Made by a program: the position numbers and the translations under genes. Below, one piece after another: positions 45,521 to 53,987 of a DNA stretch of 64,000 nt (position 1 is the stretch's first letter; each line of letters opens with the position of its first letter). The DNA comes from Amphritea balenae (GTDB lineage: Bacteria; Pseudomonadota; Gammaproteobacteria; Pseudomonadales; Balneatricaceae): positions 62,001-126,000 of the forward strand of contig NZ_RQXV01000004.1 of the NCBI RefSeq assembly GCF_003858655.1. The letters run 5' to 3'. A model generated the notes under the pieces. That model had not been told where the DNA came from, ran no database searches, and was given only the letters and a program-made list of their open reading frames with translations.

Positions 45521-46034
45521 GTCGAACCGGCACGTTTTTAAGGGCGGGTAGAAAACTTATGGAAAGTGAATCCACTATGTTTTTCTTACCCAAATATCAG
45601 GCACAAAAAAGCCCTGCTATGAAGCAAGGCTTAGTCGATATACGTTCATGGTACCAGTGGCCACTGACTTAGGATCTTGAACCGGCATGCTTTTAAGGGT
45701 GGGCCAAGATCTTATGGAAAGTGAATCCACTATGTTTTTCTTACCCAAATATCAGGCACAAAAAAGCCCTGCTATAAAGCAAGGCTTAGTCGATATACGT
45801 TCATGGTACCAGTGGCCGGGATCGTACGGGCACGCTTTTAAGGGCGGGCTAAGATCTTATAGAAAGTGAAGCCACTATGTTTTTCTTACCCAAATATCAG
45901 GCACAAAAAAGCCCTGCTATGAAGCAAGGCTTAGTCGATATACGTTCATGGTACCAGTGGCCACTGACCTAGGATCTTGAACCGGCATACTTTTAAGGGT
46001 GGGCCAAGATCTTATGGAAAGTGAATCCTCTATG
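45521..46034 (-). repeat. Four decayed tRNA-Leu-like copies in tandem units of ~145-157 bp
   Basis: Each unit, read on the minus strand, carries a damaged copy of the adjacent tRNA-Leu followed by a terminator hairpin. Bodies are at about 45949-46034, 45804-45879, 45649-45734 and 45521-45579 (left one partial). They retain CATAG, GGATTCA, ACCCTTAAAAGC, parts of the T arm and CCACTGGTACCA. The anticodon stem has become TGGA-TTCACTT-TCCA in several copies and the acceptor 5' side is missing. Terminators AAGCCTTGCT...AGCAGGGCTTTTTT are at 45905-45932, 45760-45787 and 45605-45632. The plus-strand ORFs across the repeats share this sequence and are not genes. Confidence 0.85.
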
Positions 46035-46050
46035 CCTTTCTTTAAGCCAC

Positions 46051-46090
46051 AAAAAAGCCCCGTTTCTCTATAAAGAGATTAACGAGGCTT
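46051..46090 (-). terminator. Factor-independent terminator of tRNA-Leu
   Basis: On the minus strand AAGCCTCGTT...AACGGGGCTTTTTT forms a stem of about ten base pairs followed by six T. It lies 16 bp downstream of the tRNA 3' end. Confidence 0.85.
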
Positions 46091-46106
46091 CCTGTTTTAC
46101 GTTCAT

Positions 46107-46192
46107 GGTACCAGTGGCCGGACTCGAACCGGCACGCTTTTAAGGGCGGGGGATTTTGAATCCCCTATGTCTACCAATTCCATCACACTGGC
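46107..46192 (-). tRNA. tRNA-Leu (anticodon CAA)
   Basis: 86 nt including encoded CCA. The acceptor stem GCCAGTG/CACTGGT (first pair G-U), D arm with GGTAGAC, anticodon stem GGGGA-TTCAAAA-TCCCC with CAA as anticodon, a long variable arm CGCCCTTAAAAGCG and T arm GCCGG-TTCGAGT-CCGGC are all present. The long variable arm is the class II form expected for Leu. It reads UUG codons. Confidence 0.96.
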
Positions 46193-46206
46193 ACGAACGT
46201 GAGCGT

Positions 46207-46234
46207 ATTATACGGTTCGTTTTGAAGCGGTCAA
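46207..46234 (-). promoter_or_regulatory. Sigma-70 promoter of tRNA-Leu
   Basis: On the minus strand TTGACC, 16-base spacer, TATAAT. The -10 match is perfect and ends 14 bp before the mature tRNA 5' end. The decayed downstream copies show no comparable element of their own, so any expression would come from read-through. Confidence 0.8.
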
Positions 46235-46433
46235 TGCATAAGTGACATATCGTTGAAAATTTGTATTTTTGTCAGCTGTTATTTGTTTGAGTAACGGTTA
46301 ACTCATTGATTCCCCAATTTACAAATTTCTTACAAAATCGATAACTTCATCTGACTTTTCTAAGTTTCTCCAGGCGTAGAGTAAATACAGCGGTGGTTGC
46401 AATCCACTATACTCACAACTCGGGAATATGATC

Positions 46434-47780
46434 ATGAACACTCAATCTGATAAGCATATGTTAAGACGATTTGTACGGACCTGCGGATTTGTTTTACTTG
46501 GCCTGTTGCCTGCGCTGGCTCAGGCTAATCAGGTCAATTTGAATATTAATCTGGCTACCCCGGTGATGGAGGCTGAACGTAGTCATCGGGCGTTTATTAA
46601 GGTTTCTCTGGAAGGCTTTAAACAGCAGGATAAGCAGGCACGTATACCGGCCAATGTGGCGATAGTGCTCGATAAGTCAGGTTCGATGGGCGGTGATAAA
46701 ATTCAGTATGCCCGTGAAGCGGCCATTATGGCGATTAAACGCCTGGATGAGCGGGATATTGTCTCGGTGGTGAGTTACGACTCTCGAGTACAGGTGGTGG
46801 TGCCGGCCACGCAGGTACGCAATCAGCGGGCTATTTATAATGCGATCCGTAATATTCATGCGGATGGCAATACTGCGCTGTTTGCCGGGGTCAGTAAAGG
46901 GGCCCGTGAACTGCGTAAGTTCCTTAGCCGGAATAAAGTGAATCGGGTCATTCTACTGTCAGATGGTTTAGCGAACGTGGGCCCTCAGTCAGCGTCTGAA
47001 CTGGGTGAACTGGGCGCTTCGCTGGCGAAAGAGGGGATCAGTGTCACTACCATTGGTCTTGGGCTGGGCTATAACGAAGACCTGATGACCCGTTTAGCGG
47101 GCTTTAGTGACGGCAACCATGCTTTTGTGGAGAACGCGGAAGATCTGGCCTCTGTTTTTCAGTATGAATTTGGTGATGTACTTTCAGTGGTGGCTCAGGG
47201 CGTTAACATTGAGATTCATTGCCGTAACGGTGTAAAGCCTGTTCGTTTGCTGGGGCGGGAAAGCGAAATTATCGGTAATCGTGTTACAACCCGTTTGAAT
47301 CAACTGTATAGCGAGCAGGAGAAGTTCGTTATTCTGGAGGTCGAAGTGCCAGAGCAGCAGGCTGAGACAGAGCTTGAACTGGTTGCAGTGAATGTGAGCT
47401 ACGATAACCTGTACACACAATCTCAGGAACAATTGTCTGGTTTGAGTGTGGCCCGTTTTAGTCAGTCAAAGCAGGAAGTAAAAGCGGCCCGGGATGATGA
47501 AACGCTTGAAGCAGCGGTTGAACAGGTCGCTAACGAATATAGCCGTGATGCGATTGAAGCCCGGGATAGTGGCGATCTGAAAGCGGCTAAGAAGATCCTG
47601 CAGGATAGCGCATCTTATCTGGGGTCTCAGGCTGAAGCGTTGAGCTCGCCACGCTTGCTGGAACAGAAAGAGGAAGCCCTGCAGGATGCCGATACACTGG
47701 AATCTGAACAGGACTGGAATAAGCAGCGTAAAGAGTTGAAGGCGCGTCAATATAAGCGCGCGACCCAACAGAACTATTAA
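46434..47780 (+). CDS. Exported von Willebrand factor type A domain protein
   Basis: The ATG at 46434 is preferred to the ATG at 46428 for spacing from GGGA. ~448 residues. A signal peptide (FVLLGLLPALAQA) is followed by an N-terminal beta region, then a VWA domain with MIDAS residues DKSGSMG (DxSxS), a Thr in GNTALFAG and Asp in LLSDGLANVG, and a C-terminal Glu/Gln/Lys-rich helical part near 345-448 (EVKAARDDETLEAAVEQVANEYS). Such proteins bind metal-dependent partners at the cell surface or periplasm. It lies 100 bp upstream of a two-component system, with a stem-loop between. Confidence 0.88.
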   Translation: MNTQSDKHMLRRFVRTCGFVLLGLLPALAQANQVNLNINLATPVMEAERSHRAFIKVSLEGFKQQDKQARIPANVAIVLDKSGSMGGDKIQYAREAAIMAIKRLDERDIVSVVSYDSRVQVVVPATQVRNQRAIYNAIRNIHADGNTALFAGVSKGARELRKFLSRNKVNRVILLSDGLANVGPQSASELGELGASLAKEGISVTTIGLGLGYNEDLMTRLAGFSDGNHAFVENAEDLASVFQYEFGDVLSVVAQGVNIEIHCRNGVKPVRLLGRESEIIGNRVTTRLNQLYSEQEKFVILEVEVPEQQAETELELVAVNVSYDNLYTQSQEQLSGLSVARFSQSKQEVKAARDDETLEAAVEQVANEYSRDAIEARDSGDLKAAKKILQDSASYLGSQAEALSSPRLLEQKEEALQDADTLESEQDWNKQRKELKARQYKRATQQNY

Positions 47781-47823
47781 GTTGTTTAATTGAGTCGCTT
47801 GATCGATTCACTGTATTGAGTAA

Positions 47824-47847
47824 CCGGGCAGACTGATCTCTGCCCGG
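47824..47847 (+). terminator. Nine-bp hairpin between the VWA gene and the kinase gene
   Basis: CCGGGCAGA-CTGATC-TCTGCCCGG is a perfect GC-rich stem-loop 43 bp after the VWA stop codon. No T-run follows; it may reduce read-through into the two-component genes or stabilise the upstream message. Confidence 0.5.
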
Positions 47848-47880
47848 ACTGCTCTGCTTAATCATCTAAGGAAGCGTTGA

Positions 47881-49635
47881 GTGAAGAGAAAAACACTGAT
47901 ACTGCTGATACTGATTATAGTGTTACCGATGATGCTATTGGCCTGGTTCGGCGTGCGTATGCAGCAGGACCAGCAGCAAGTGGTGGCGTATCAGTTTAAA
48001 AACCTGGTAGACAGCCGTCTGCAGGGTATCGATCAGCAGTTTCAGAATCACTTCTTTGCTTTGCAACAATTATTCATCCCTCAGGCTGCGCAGTTGCAGC
48101 AGCAAACGGCCGGTCAGTATCAGGCCCATGATATCCGGCAGTTTATTAAGCGTTCGGCTTTCGTGCAGCAGGTGTTTGTTATATCCGATGCCGGTGAGCG
48201 CTTGTTTCCGCCTACTGATCAATCTCTAAATCAACAAGAGCGGACGTTTGTTGAGCTGACACGCAAGTTACTTGAATCCCCTGAACGCTTTACTATGCCT
48301 GTAGCAGATCCTCAGCAGGTTTCCGCTGCTACGGCAAAGCAGCCATTTGATCCGTCTACAGAGTCAGAGTCTATTTTTAGTGCCCGGCTGAGCGCTCCGG
48401 CAGCGCAAGAAAGTTTATACAGTAGTGCAGACCAAACGCAGCGATCGTTACCTGCCCATGGCTGGATTGCATGGTATGCGGAAACGGGCTTGCGGCATAT
48501 TTTCTGGGTTCAGGATTCCGCTGGAAATACGGTTGGCTTTGCGTTGAATTCAGCACGTTTATTATCAGATCTGATCAATCTGCTGCCGGACAGTTCGGTG
48601 CTCCCAGATGCCGGTATTAGCGCGGCGGAGATTCAACTGATCAATAACCGGGGTGAAATTAACTATAGCTGGGGAGATCTGTCTGCGGTTGATGAACAGA
48701 TGCAACCTCAGCAGGTGCTGCCTCTGAGCCATCCATTGGCGAGCTGGCGGTTGTCATATTTTGGCACAGACCCTCAGCCTTTGACGAGTGGCTGGATCGG
48801 TTTAGCAGCCTTGATCCTCTTATTAACGGCCGGTTTGTCAGTGCTTGCTTACTTGCTATACAGGGATCATAGCAGAGAGCTGAGGTTAGCCGAACAACGG
48901 GTGAATTTTGTTAATCAGGTTTCCCATGAATTGAAAACGCCGCTTACCAATGTACGTTTATATACCGAAATGCTTGAGCAAGAATTGGACGAAGAGGAGA
49001 TCGTCGCCCAGCGTTATTTAAATGTGATCGGTAGCGAAGCAGGTCGACTTTCGCGTTTGATTGAAAATGTATTGAGCTTTTCCCGTTCGAAGCGTGAGGA
49101 TGTCAGCGTCCGGTATCAGAAAGGCGTTGTTGATGATTGTGTTAACCAGGTGGTTGAACTGTTTACCCCGGTATTAAGTGCACGACATCTGACGATGCGA
49201 TTTACTGGTCAGGCAGATCATTTGTGTCAGTTTGACGGCGAAGCGTTGGAGCAGATTCTCAATAATTTACTGAGTAACTGTGAAAAATACGCAGCGGATG
49301 GAAAATTTGTTGATATTTACAGCTGGCAAAAAAAGACCCCGGATGGGCTCTATAGCTACATTCGAATTAGTGATTTTGGTCCCGGGGTGTCAGCGTTAGA
49401 AGCTGATAAGTTATTTGAGCCTTTTTATCGTGGTAGCGATAAGCTCACCGAAGGTGTCAGCGGTACCGGTATAGGTCTTGGGCTGGCGCGGGATCTGGCC
49501 CGGGCCCATCAAGGGGATCTGGTAGTAGAAGAGCATTCAGTAACGGATAGTACAGCGGGTGCCAGCTTCCTGCTGACGCTGCTAACGCCATTGGCGGACG
49601 TCGCGGAAGTTAACTCCGGGCAAGCCGATGATTAA
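47881..49635 (+). CDS. Sensor histidine kinase beside VWA protein
   Basis: 584 residues; GTG start with AAGGAAG nine bases upstream. TM helix near 5-25, a large Gln-rich periplasmic domain of ~270 residues, second TM helix near 300-323, no clear HAMP, then HisKA with VSHELKTPLTNVRLY, HATPase with ILNNLLSNCEKYA, FGPGVS and GTGIGLGLARD. Membership of the family is certain. The signal is unknown. The next gene, 6 bp away, encodes the matching OmpR-type regulator. Confidence 0.92.
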   Translation: MKRKTLILLILIIVLPMMLLAWFGVRMQQDQQQVVAYQFKNLVDSRLQGIDQQFQNHFFALQQLFIPQAAQLQQQTAGQYQAHDIRQFIKRSAFVQQVFVISDAGERLFPPTDQSLNQQERTFVELTRKLLESPERFTMPVADPQQVSAATAKQPFDPSTESESIFSARLSAPAAQESLYSSADQTQRSLPAHGWIAWYAETGLRHIFWVQDSAGNTVGFALNSARLLSDLINLLPDSSVLPDAGISAAEIQLINNRGEINYSWGDLSAVDEQMQPQQVLPLSHPLASWRLSYFGTDPQPLTSGWIGLAALILLLTAGLSVLAYLLYRDHSRELRLAEQRVNFVNQVSHELKTPLTNVRLYTEMLEQELDEEEIVAQRYLNVIGSEAGRLSRLIENVLSFSRSKREDVSVRYQKGVVDDCVNQVVELFTPVLSARHLTMRFTGQADHLCQFDGEALEQILNNLLSNCEKYAADGKFVDIYSWQKKTPDGLYSYIRISDFGPGVSALEADKLFEPFYRGSDKLTEGVSGTGIGLGLARDLARAHQGDLVVEEHSVTDSTAGASFLLTLLTPLADVAEVNSGQADD

Positions 49636-49647
49636 ACGGAAATGGTT

Positions 49648-50334
49648 ATGAAGTTATTAATCGCTGAAGACGATCTGCATATACGACAGGGCCTTGCTGC
49701 TTTACTTGAATCAGAAGGGTACCAATGTATTGAAGCGGCGGACGGTGATCAGGCGTGGCAGCTCTATCAGCAGCATGAACCGGACCTGGTGCTGTTGGAT
49801 ATTATGATGCCTAAGCAGGATGGGTATGCGGTGTGTCGTCGTATTCGACAACGGGATGAGCAACTCCCGGTTATTTTTATTACTGCTAAATCTGAAGAGA
49901 TTGATCAGGTGTTGGGGCTTGAGCTTGGTGCCGATGATTACATTAAGAAACCATTTGGTAGCCGTGAGGTTGTCGCGCGGATTCGGGCTGTCACACGGCG
50001 CTGTTTGCGTTCGGTTGCAGAGCCGAATGTGGATGATAGTTTTATTATGGATGATCTGGTGATTCGCCCCTCAGAGCTACGCGCTATACGTGATGATCAA
50101 GTGATTGAGCTGAGTTTGCGGGACCTGAAAATATTGCGTTTATTATTTGAACAACAAGGCAAGGTGGTCGATCGAGATTCACTGTTTAACCATTGCTGGG
50201 GGCGTGACTATTTTGCTAACAGCCGTACTCTGGATCAGCATATATCAAAGCTAAGAAAGGTGATTGAGTTGGATGCCAAAGCTCCGAAGATCATCAGCAC
50301 TGTACATGGGATTGGCTATCGTTTTGATAATTAA
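49648..50334 (+). CDS. OmpR-family response regulator
   Basis: The ATG at 49648 (MKLLIAEDDLHIR) has a better-spaced ribosome site than the ATG at 49642. ~228 residues: receiver with EDD, Asp in VLLDIMMPKQDG, Thr in ITAKSEE and Lys in IKKPF; winged helix with LSLRDLKILRLL and SRTLDQHISKLRKV. It is paired with the preceding kinase. Target genes probably include the VWA gene upstream, but this is inference from position. Confidence 0.93.
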   Translation: MKLLIAEDDLHIRQGLAALLESEGYQCIEAADGDQAWQLYQQHEPDLVLLDIMMPKQDGYAVCRRIRQRDEQLPVIFITAKSEEIDQVLGLELGADDYIKKPFGSREVVARIRAVTRRCLRSVAEPNVDDSFIMDDLVIRPSELRAIRDDQVIELSLRDLKILRLLFEQQGKVVDRDSLFNHCWGRDYFANSRTLDQHISKLRKVIELDAKAPKIISTVHGIGYRFDN

Positions 50335-50487
50335 TGGTAGTAACTAGTAGGCTGGTACCAAAGGTTATTGTCAGGCTGAGTGGCATTACCGATTCGAACG
50401 ACGAAATAGTTTATGTTTAAGGGTTCAGGCCTCCGTGAGAAGCCATGCATTGCAGAGCACCGATAATCTCTTGCTCTGATTAGTCTG

Positions 50488-50514
50488 TTCTCTGTGTTCT
50501 CTGTGTTCTCTGTG
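50488..50514. repeat. Three copies of TTCTCTGTG (TTENTENTE-type minisatellite)
   Basis: TTCTCTGTG occurs three times in direct succession. Read on the minus strand it would encode TENTENTEN in a 96-residue ORF (50331-50621). This motif recurs in hypothetical proteins of many unrelated bacteria and is usually a non-coding repeat. The rest of 50335-50684 shows no support for a gene. Confidence 0.75.
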
Positions 50515-50616
50515 GTAAATACATTCTTATTGAGACCCGACTTCCAGGCCTTTGCCCCAAAGAATACGACACGGAATTCTTCTTCCTGAGTCCGGTATTC
50601 GAAGGTGAATTGAAAA

Positions 50617-50645
50617 GCCATCCAAAGCTGTGCTTTGAATGGCTA
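50617..50645. terminator. Candidate bidirectional hairpin between the response regulator and fpr
   Basis: AGCCATCCAAAGC-TGT-GCTTTGAATGGCT forms a 12-base-pair stem with one mismatch, between the convergent regulator gene (plus) and fpr (minus). A T-rich stretch (ACTTTATTTG) follows on the plus strand. Confidence 0.55.
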
Positions 50646-50684
50646 CTTTATTTGATAGTGTAAGTTGATAGCGTATTGCCGGGA

Positions 50685-51458
50685 TCAGCGCTCCACAAAT
50701 GCTCGCTCGATAACATAATGCCCCAGGTCGCCGTGACGCGCTTCAATAAAGCCCATCTTATCAAGAATCTGCGTGGTGTCTTTTAGCATACTTGGGCTGC
50801 CGCAGATCATAAAACGATCATTCTCAATACTCAGATCCGGTAGTCCCAGATCCTCAGTGAGTTTGCCTGAGGTGATCAGGTCAGTCAGCCGGCCCTGGTT
50901 GCGGAATGGCTCACGGGTAACGGTTGGGTAATACAATAGTTTGTCGGTAATCATCTCGCCAAAGTATTCATTGTCCGGCAAGTGTTGCTGGATCACGTCG
51001 GTATAGGCCAGCTCGGACAGGTGGCGTACGCCGTGGGTCAGGATAACTTTATCGTATTGCTCATAAATTTCCGGATCCTTAATAATACTCATGAACGGTG
51101 CCAGGCCAGTGCCTGTACTTATCAGGTAAAGGTGCATGCCCGGTAGCAGGTGATCATTGATCAGGGTGCCGGTAGGCTTGCGACTGATGAGAATCTGATC
51201 GCCCACTTCAATGCGCTGTAGTTTGGACGTCAACGGGCCGTCTTGTACTTTGATGCTGAAAAATTCCAGCTGATCTTCATGGTTGGCGCTGGCAATACTG
51301 TAAGCACGCATTAAAGGACGCCCTTCATGCTCAAGTCCGATCATGGTGAAGTGACCATTCTTGAAACGAAATCCCGGATCACGACTGGTAGTAAAGCTGA
51401 ACAGGGTCTCGTTCCAGTGATGGACGCTGAGCACTTCTTCACGGCCGATGTTTGACAT
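50685..51458 (-). CDS. fpr: Ferredoxin-NADP+ reductase
   Basis: 257 residues, the size of bacterial Fpr. FAD-binding RAYSIASANHEDQLEF (the RxYS motif), the NADPH-binding stretch LISTGTGLAPFMSIIKD, and a C-terminal VERAFVER ending. The start is supported by AGGA. It exchanges electrons between NADPH and ferredoxin or flavodoxin and supports repair of oxidative damage and iron-sulphur proteins. It is divergent from a LysR gene, the arrangement of fpr and finR in Pseudomonas, where FinR activates fpr under superoxide stress. Confidence 0.95.
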   Translation of the reverse strand: MSNIGREEVLSVHHWNETLFSFTTSRDPGFRFKNGHFTMIGLEHEGRPLMRAYSIASANHEDQLEFFSIKVQDGPLTSKLQRIEVGDQILISRKPTGTLINDHLLPGMHLYLISTGTGLAPFMSIIKDPEIYEQYDKVILTHGVRHLSELAYTDVIQQHLPDNEYFGEMITDKLLYYPTVTREPFRNQGRLTDLITSGKLTEDLGLPDLSIENDRFMICGSPSMLKDTTQILDKMGFIEARHGDLGHYVIERAFVER

Positions 51459-51629
51459 GGAGCTATCCTCGCAGTTAAGCGACTGACTTATGCAATTAAG
51501 TCTAGTCGTTTTGGTTATTCGTTTAGGTTATAAAAAGATGAATATCTATTCTCTTTATATGCATGTTAGGCCGCTTTGTTATATTGTTAAAGACGATTGT
51601 TCAGTTAAATGTAATCGGAAATACAGGAT

Positions 51630-52508
51630 ATGAAATATACCTTACGGCAGCTGGAAGTATTTCTGGCTGTTGCTCATTTCGACAATATTACCCGTGCGGC
51701 AGATAGTTTATCGATGTCTCAGTCAGCTGCGAGTGGCGCGTTACGGGATCTTGAAGACCAGTTTGATATACGGCTGTTTGACCGTGTAGGTAAACGACTG
51801 AAGATCAATGAACTGGGCAGATTACTGCGACCCAGAGCTGAAGCCTTACTTGAAAGGGCGCAAAGCCTGGAGCTTGAAATGGCCCAACATCAGGCGGTAG
51901 GGCAGCTGAAAATCGGTGCGACGATGACCATTGGTAATTATCTGGCAGTGGGTTTGATCGCCCGCTATATCAATGAGCAGCCGAAGGCAAAGTTGGATCT
52001 GAAGGTTGCAAATACCTCGGCTATTGTTGCTCAGGTGGTTAACTTTGATCTGGATATCGGGTTGATAGAGGGTGAAATACAACATCCTGATCTGGAGGTT
52101 ATTCCCTGGCGTAGGGATGAATTGGTGGTGTTTTGTGCGCCGGACAACCCGATGGCCCGAAAGCCTCAGCTGAGTGACACTGATCTGCAGGCTGTGCGCT
52201 GGATTCTGCGAGAGCAAGGGTCTGGAACCCGGCAGACATTTGATTGGGCATTACATGGGTTGCTACCGAATCTGAATGTTCTGTTGGAGTTGGAGCACTC
52301 AGAGGCGATTAAGCGAGCGGTGGCTGAAGGCTTAGGGATAGGCTGTTTATCGCGTATCGCGTTGCAGGAATCTTTTGACCTGAAAACTCTGGTTCCATTG
52401 AAGGTAGCTGGGCGTGATTTCAGCCGTCAGTTGTATCTGGTGATAAATCGCCATAAGTACCGCAGTGCCGGTATTGAGCGTTGGATTGAGTTATGTCACA
52501 AGATCTGA
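51630..52508 (+). CDS. LysR-family regulator divergent from fpr (FinR-like)
   Basis: 292 residues. The N-terminal winged helix opens MKYTLRQLEVFLAVAHFDNITRAADSLSMSQSAASGALRDLE, followed by the LysR effector domain. The divergent position 171 bp from fpr copies the finR-fpr arrangement, so it probably activates fpr in response to redox stress and represses or controls itself. The identification with FinR rests on the neighbourhood and on general similarity. Confidence 0.85.
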   Translation: MKYTLRQLEVFLAVAHFDNITRAADSLSMSQSAASGALRDLEDQFDIRLFDRVGKRLKINELGRLLRPRAEALLERAQSLELEMAQHQAVGQLKIGATMTIGNYLAVGLIARYINEQPKAKLDLKVANTSAIVAQVVNFDLDIGLIEGEIQHPDLEVIPWRRDELVVFCAPDNPMARKPQLSDTDLQAVRWILREQGSGTRQTFDWALHGLLPNLNVLLELEHSEAIKRAVAEGLGIGCLSRIALQESFDLKTLVPLKVAGRDFSRQLYLVINRHKYRSAGIERWIELCHKI

Positions 52509-52586
52509 TCTGTTTTAGCCCCTGATAGTAATATGCAGGAGATACGAGTAGTGCACAGCTAAACCTGCGCACTACCCGAAAGAGTA

Positions 52587-53582
52587 TCAGCTTACCTTTT
52601 GTTGGTTCTTCGCTTTCTGATCCTGACGCAGTTGTTGTTTCAGCTCGCGGCGGCGAACAATAGCGCCGCTGGCATCAGCACCTATATGTGCCTCCCCCCG
52701 TTGCTCCGCCAGTTGCATCTGTTTCTGACGTTGCTCAAAACGCTGACGCTGATCTTTGCTTTGTTTGTCATAGCAGTTAGGACAACTAACCCCTGCCTGA
52801 TACTTCTCGCTTTGCATCTGGGCTGCGGTTAAAGGTAATCGACAGGCGTGGCACTGGTCGTAGCTACCTTTTTCTAACTGATGATTGACCGTAATACGGT
52901 TATCAAACACAAAGCATTCGCCCTGCCAGAGAGACTCTTCTTCGGGTACCTGCTCCAGATACTTGAGGATGCCGCCTTCCAGATGGTAGACCTCATCGAA
53001 GCCTTGCTCCTTGAGGTATGCCGTGGATTTTTCACAACGAATACCGCCGGTACAGAACATCGCGACTTTGCGGTTCTTGTCCGGATTCAGGTGGTCTTTA
53101 ACATATTGCGGAAACTCGCGAAAAGTATCGGTATCAGGGTTAATAGCCCCCTTAAATGTGCCTACCTGTACTTCATAGTCATTACGGGTATCAACCAGGG
53201 TGACTTCTGGATCTGAGATCAGAGCATTCCACTCATCAGGCTTAACATAGGTGCCGACCACCTGCTTAGGGTCGATACCTTCGACGCCCATGGTCACGAT
53301 CTCTTTCTTGAGTTTTACTTTGGTGCGATGGAAAGGATTGCTGGTATCGAATGACTCTTTATAGACGATATCGTTTAAGCGCGGATCATCTTGTAACCAG
53401 GACAGTAGGGTGTCGATAGCTTCACGGCTACCAGCAACGGTGCCGTTGATACCTTCACGGGCCAGCAGCAGTGTGCCGCGGATATCGTTATTCTGCATAA
53501 CCTTATGTAAAGGTTCACGAAGTGCTTCAAAGTCTTCAAGTGCGACAAATTTATACATCGCACAGACAATAATCTGTGACAT
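52587..53582 (-). CDS. trhO: tRNA uridine(34) hydroxylase
   Basis: 331 residues, YceA/TrhO family. An N-terminal acylphosphatase-like domain ([17 protein letters not shown]) is followed by a rhodanese domain with active-site loop CTGGIRCEK, and a C-terminal part with Cys pairs QCHACR and CPNC that probably bind zinc. It catalyses oxygen-dependent 5-hydroxyuridine formation at wobble position 34. It lies next to queA and tgt, which also modify position 34. It reads away from queA. Confidence 0.93.
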   Translation of the reverse strand: MSQIIVCAMYKFVALEDFEALREPLHKVMQNNDIRGTLLLAREGINGTVAGSREAIDTLLSWLQDDPRLNDIVYKESFDTSNPFHRTKVKLKKEIVTMGVEGIDPKQVVGTYVKPDEWNALISDPEVTLVDTRNDYEVQVGTFKGAINPDTDTFREFPQYVKDHLNPDKNRKVAMFCTGGIRCEKSTAYLKEQGFDEVYHLEGGILKYLEQVPEEESLWQGECFVFDNRITVNHQLEKGSYDQCHACRLPLTAAQMQSEKYQAGVSCPNCYDKQSKDQRQRFEQRQKQMQLAEQRGEAHIGADASGAIVRRRELKQQLRQDQKAKNQQKVS

Positions 53583-53907
53583 TAGGAATACTCAGCCAAC
53601 CGGAACGTAAATCCGGAGCTTTTGATTAGTTAAAGGGGGTAAGAGGACCATTTTACCTGATAGAGGCGCGCAGGAAGACAGATAAACAGTAAGGGTAATT
53701 CAGGTGTTGATTAAACGCCTAGCGTTAGAGTTGTTCGAATTGATTCTTAAGTTGTGTTACTCGGTTTATCGTCGTGTCGGGTCACACTGAATAAGCTTCA
53801 TACAATATAACTGAAACTTAGGCTTAAATCGGGTAGCATACGCCGCCATATTTTATGTCGAAATATGCACAAGTACTTCTTGTAAGTGCTTTTGTCAGAT
53901 TACCCAG
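53583..53907. other. Divergent intergenic region between trhO and the queA repeats
   Basis: AT-rich region holding the promoters for trhO (minus) and queA (plus). I see no ORF or RNA gene. A small inverted CCGGA...TCCGG is present at about 53600-53616. Promoter elements are not distinct enough to call. Confidence 0.4.
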
Positions 53908-53987
53908 GTTAAAGACTTATTTAAATGAACGTTAAAGACTTATTCAAATGAACGTTAAAGACTTATTATCATGAACGTTAAAGACTT
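53908..53987 (+). repeat. 23-bp tandem repeat containing the queA start codon
   Basis: Three full copies of GTTAAAGACTTATT-N3-ATGAAC (53908-53930, 53931-53953, 53954-53976) and a partial fourth (GTTAAAGACTT, 53977-53987). The third copy includes the true start ATG at 53971, and the fourth lies inside codons 3-6 of queA. Units two and one contain duplicated ATG codons at 53948 and 53925. Confidence 0.93.
53925..53974 (+). promoter_or_regulatory. Two eight-codon upstream ORFs coupled to queA
   Basis: ATG at 53925 gives MNVKDLFK and stops in an ATGA overlap with the ATG at 53948, which gives MNVKDLLS and stops in an ATGA overlap with the queA start at 53971. Ribosomes could pass from one to the next by termination-reinitiation. 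No clear Shine-Dalgarno lies before any of the three ATGs. Confidence 0.5.

Noticed and set aside
45472-45869. Two plus-strand ORFs (66 and 60 residues) with repeated MESESTMFFLPKYQ-like sequence
   Set aside because: They are the reverse strand of the decayed tRNA-linked repeats; similarity is due to the repeat, not coding selection.
45521-46192. Serial integration of mobile elements at tRNA-Leu
   Set aside because: Repeated units contain tRNA and terminator but no integrase or cargo; tandem duplication explains them better.
50331-50621. 96-residue minus-strand ORF containing TENTENTEN
   Set aside because: Based on a minisatellite and an inverted repeat; no credible domain.
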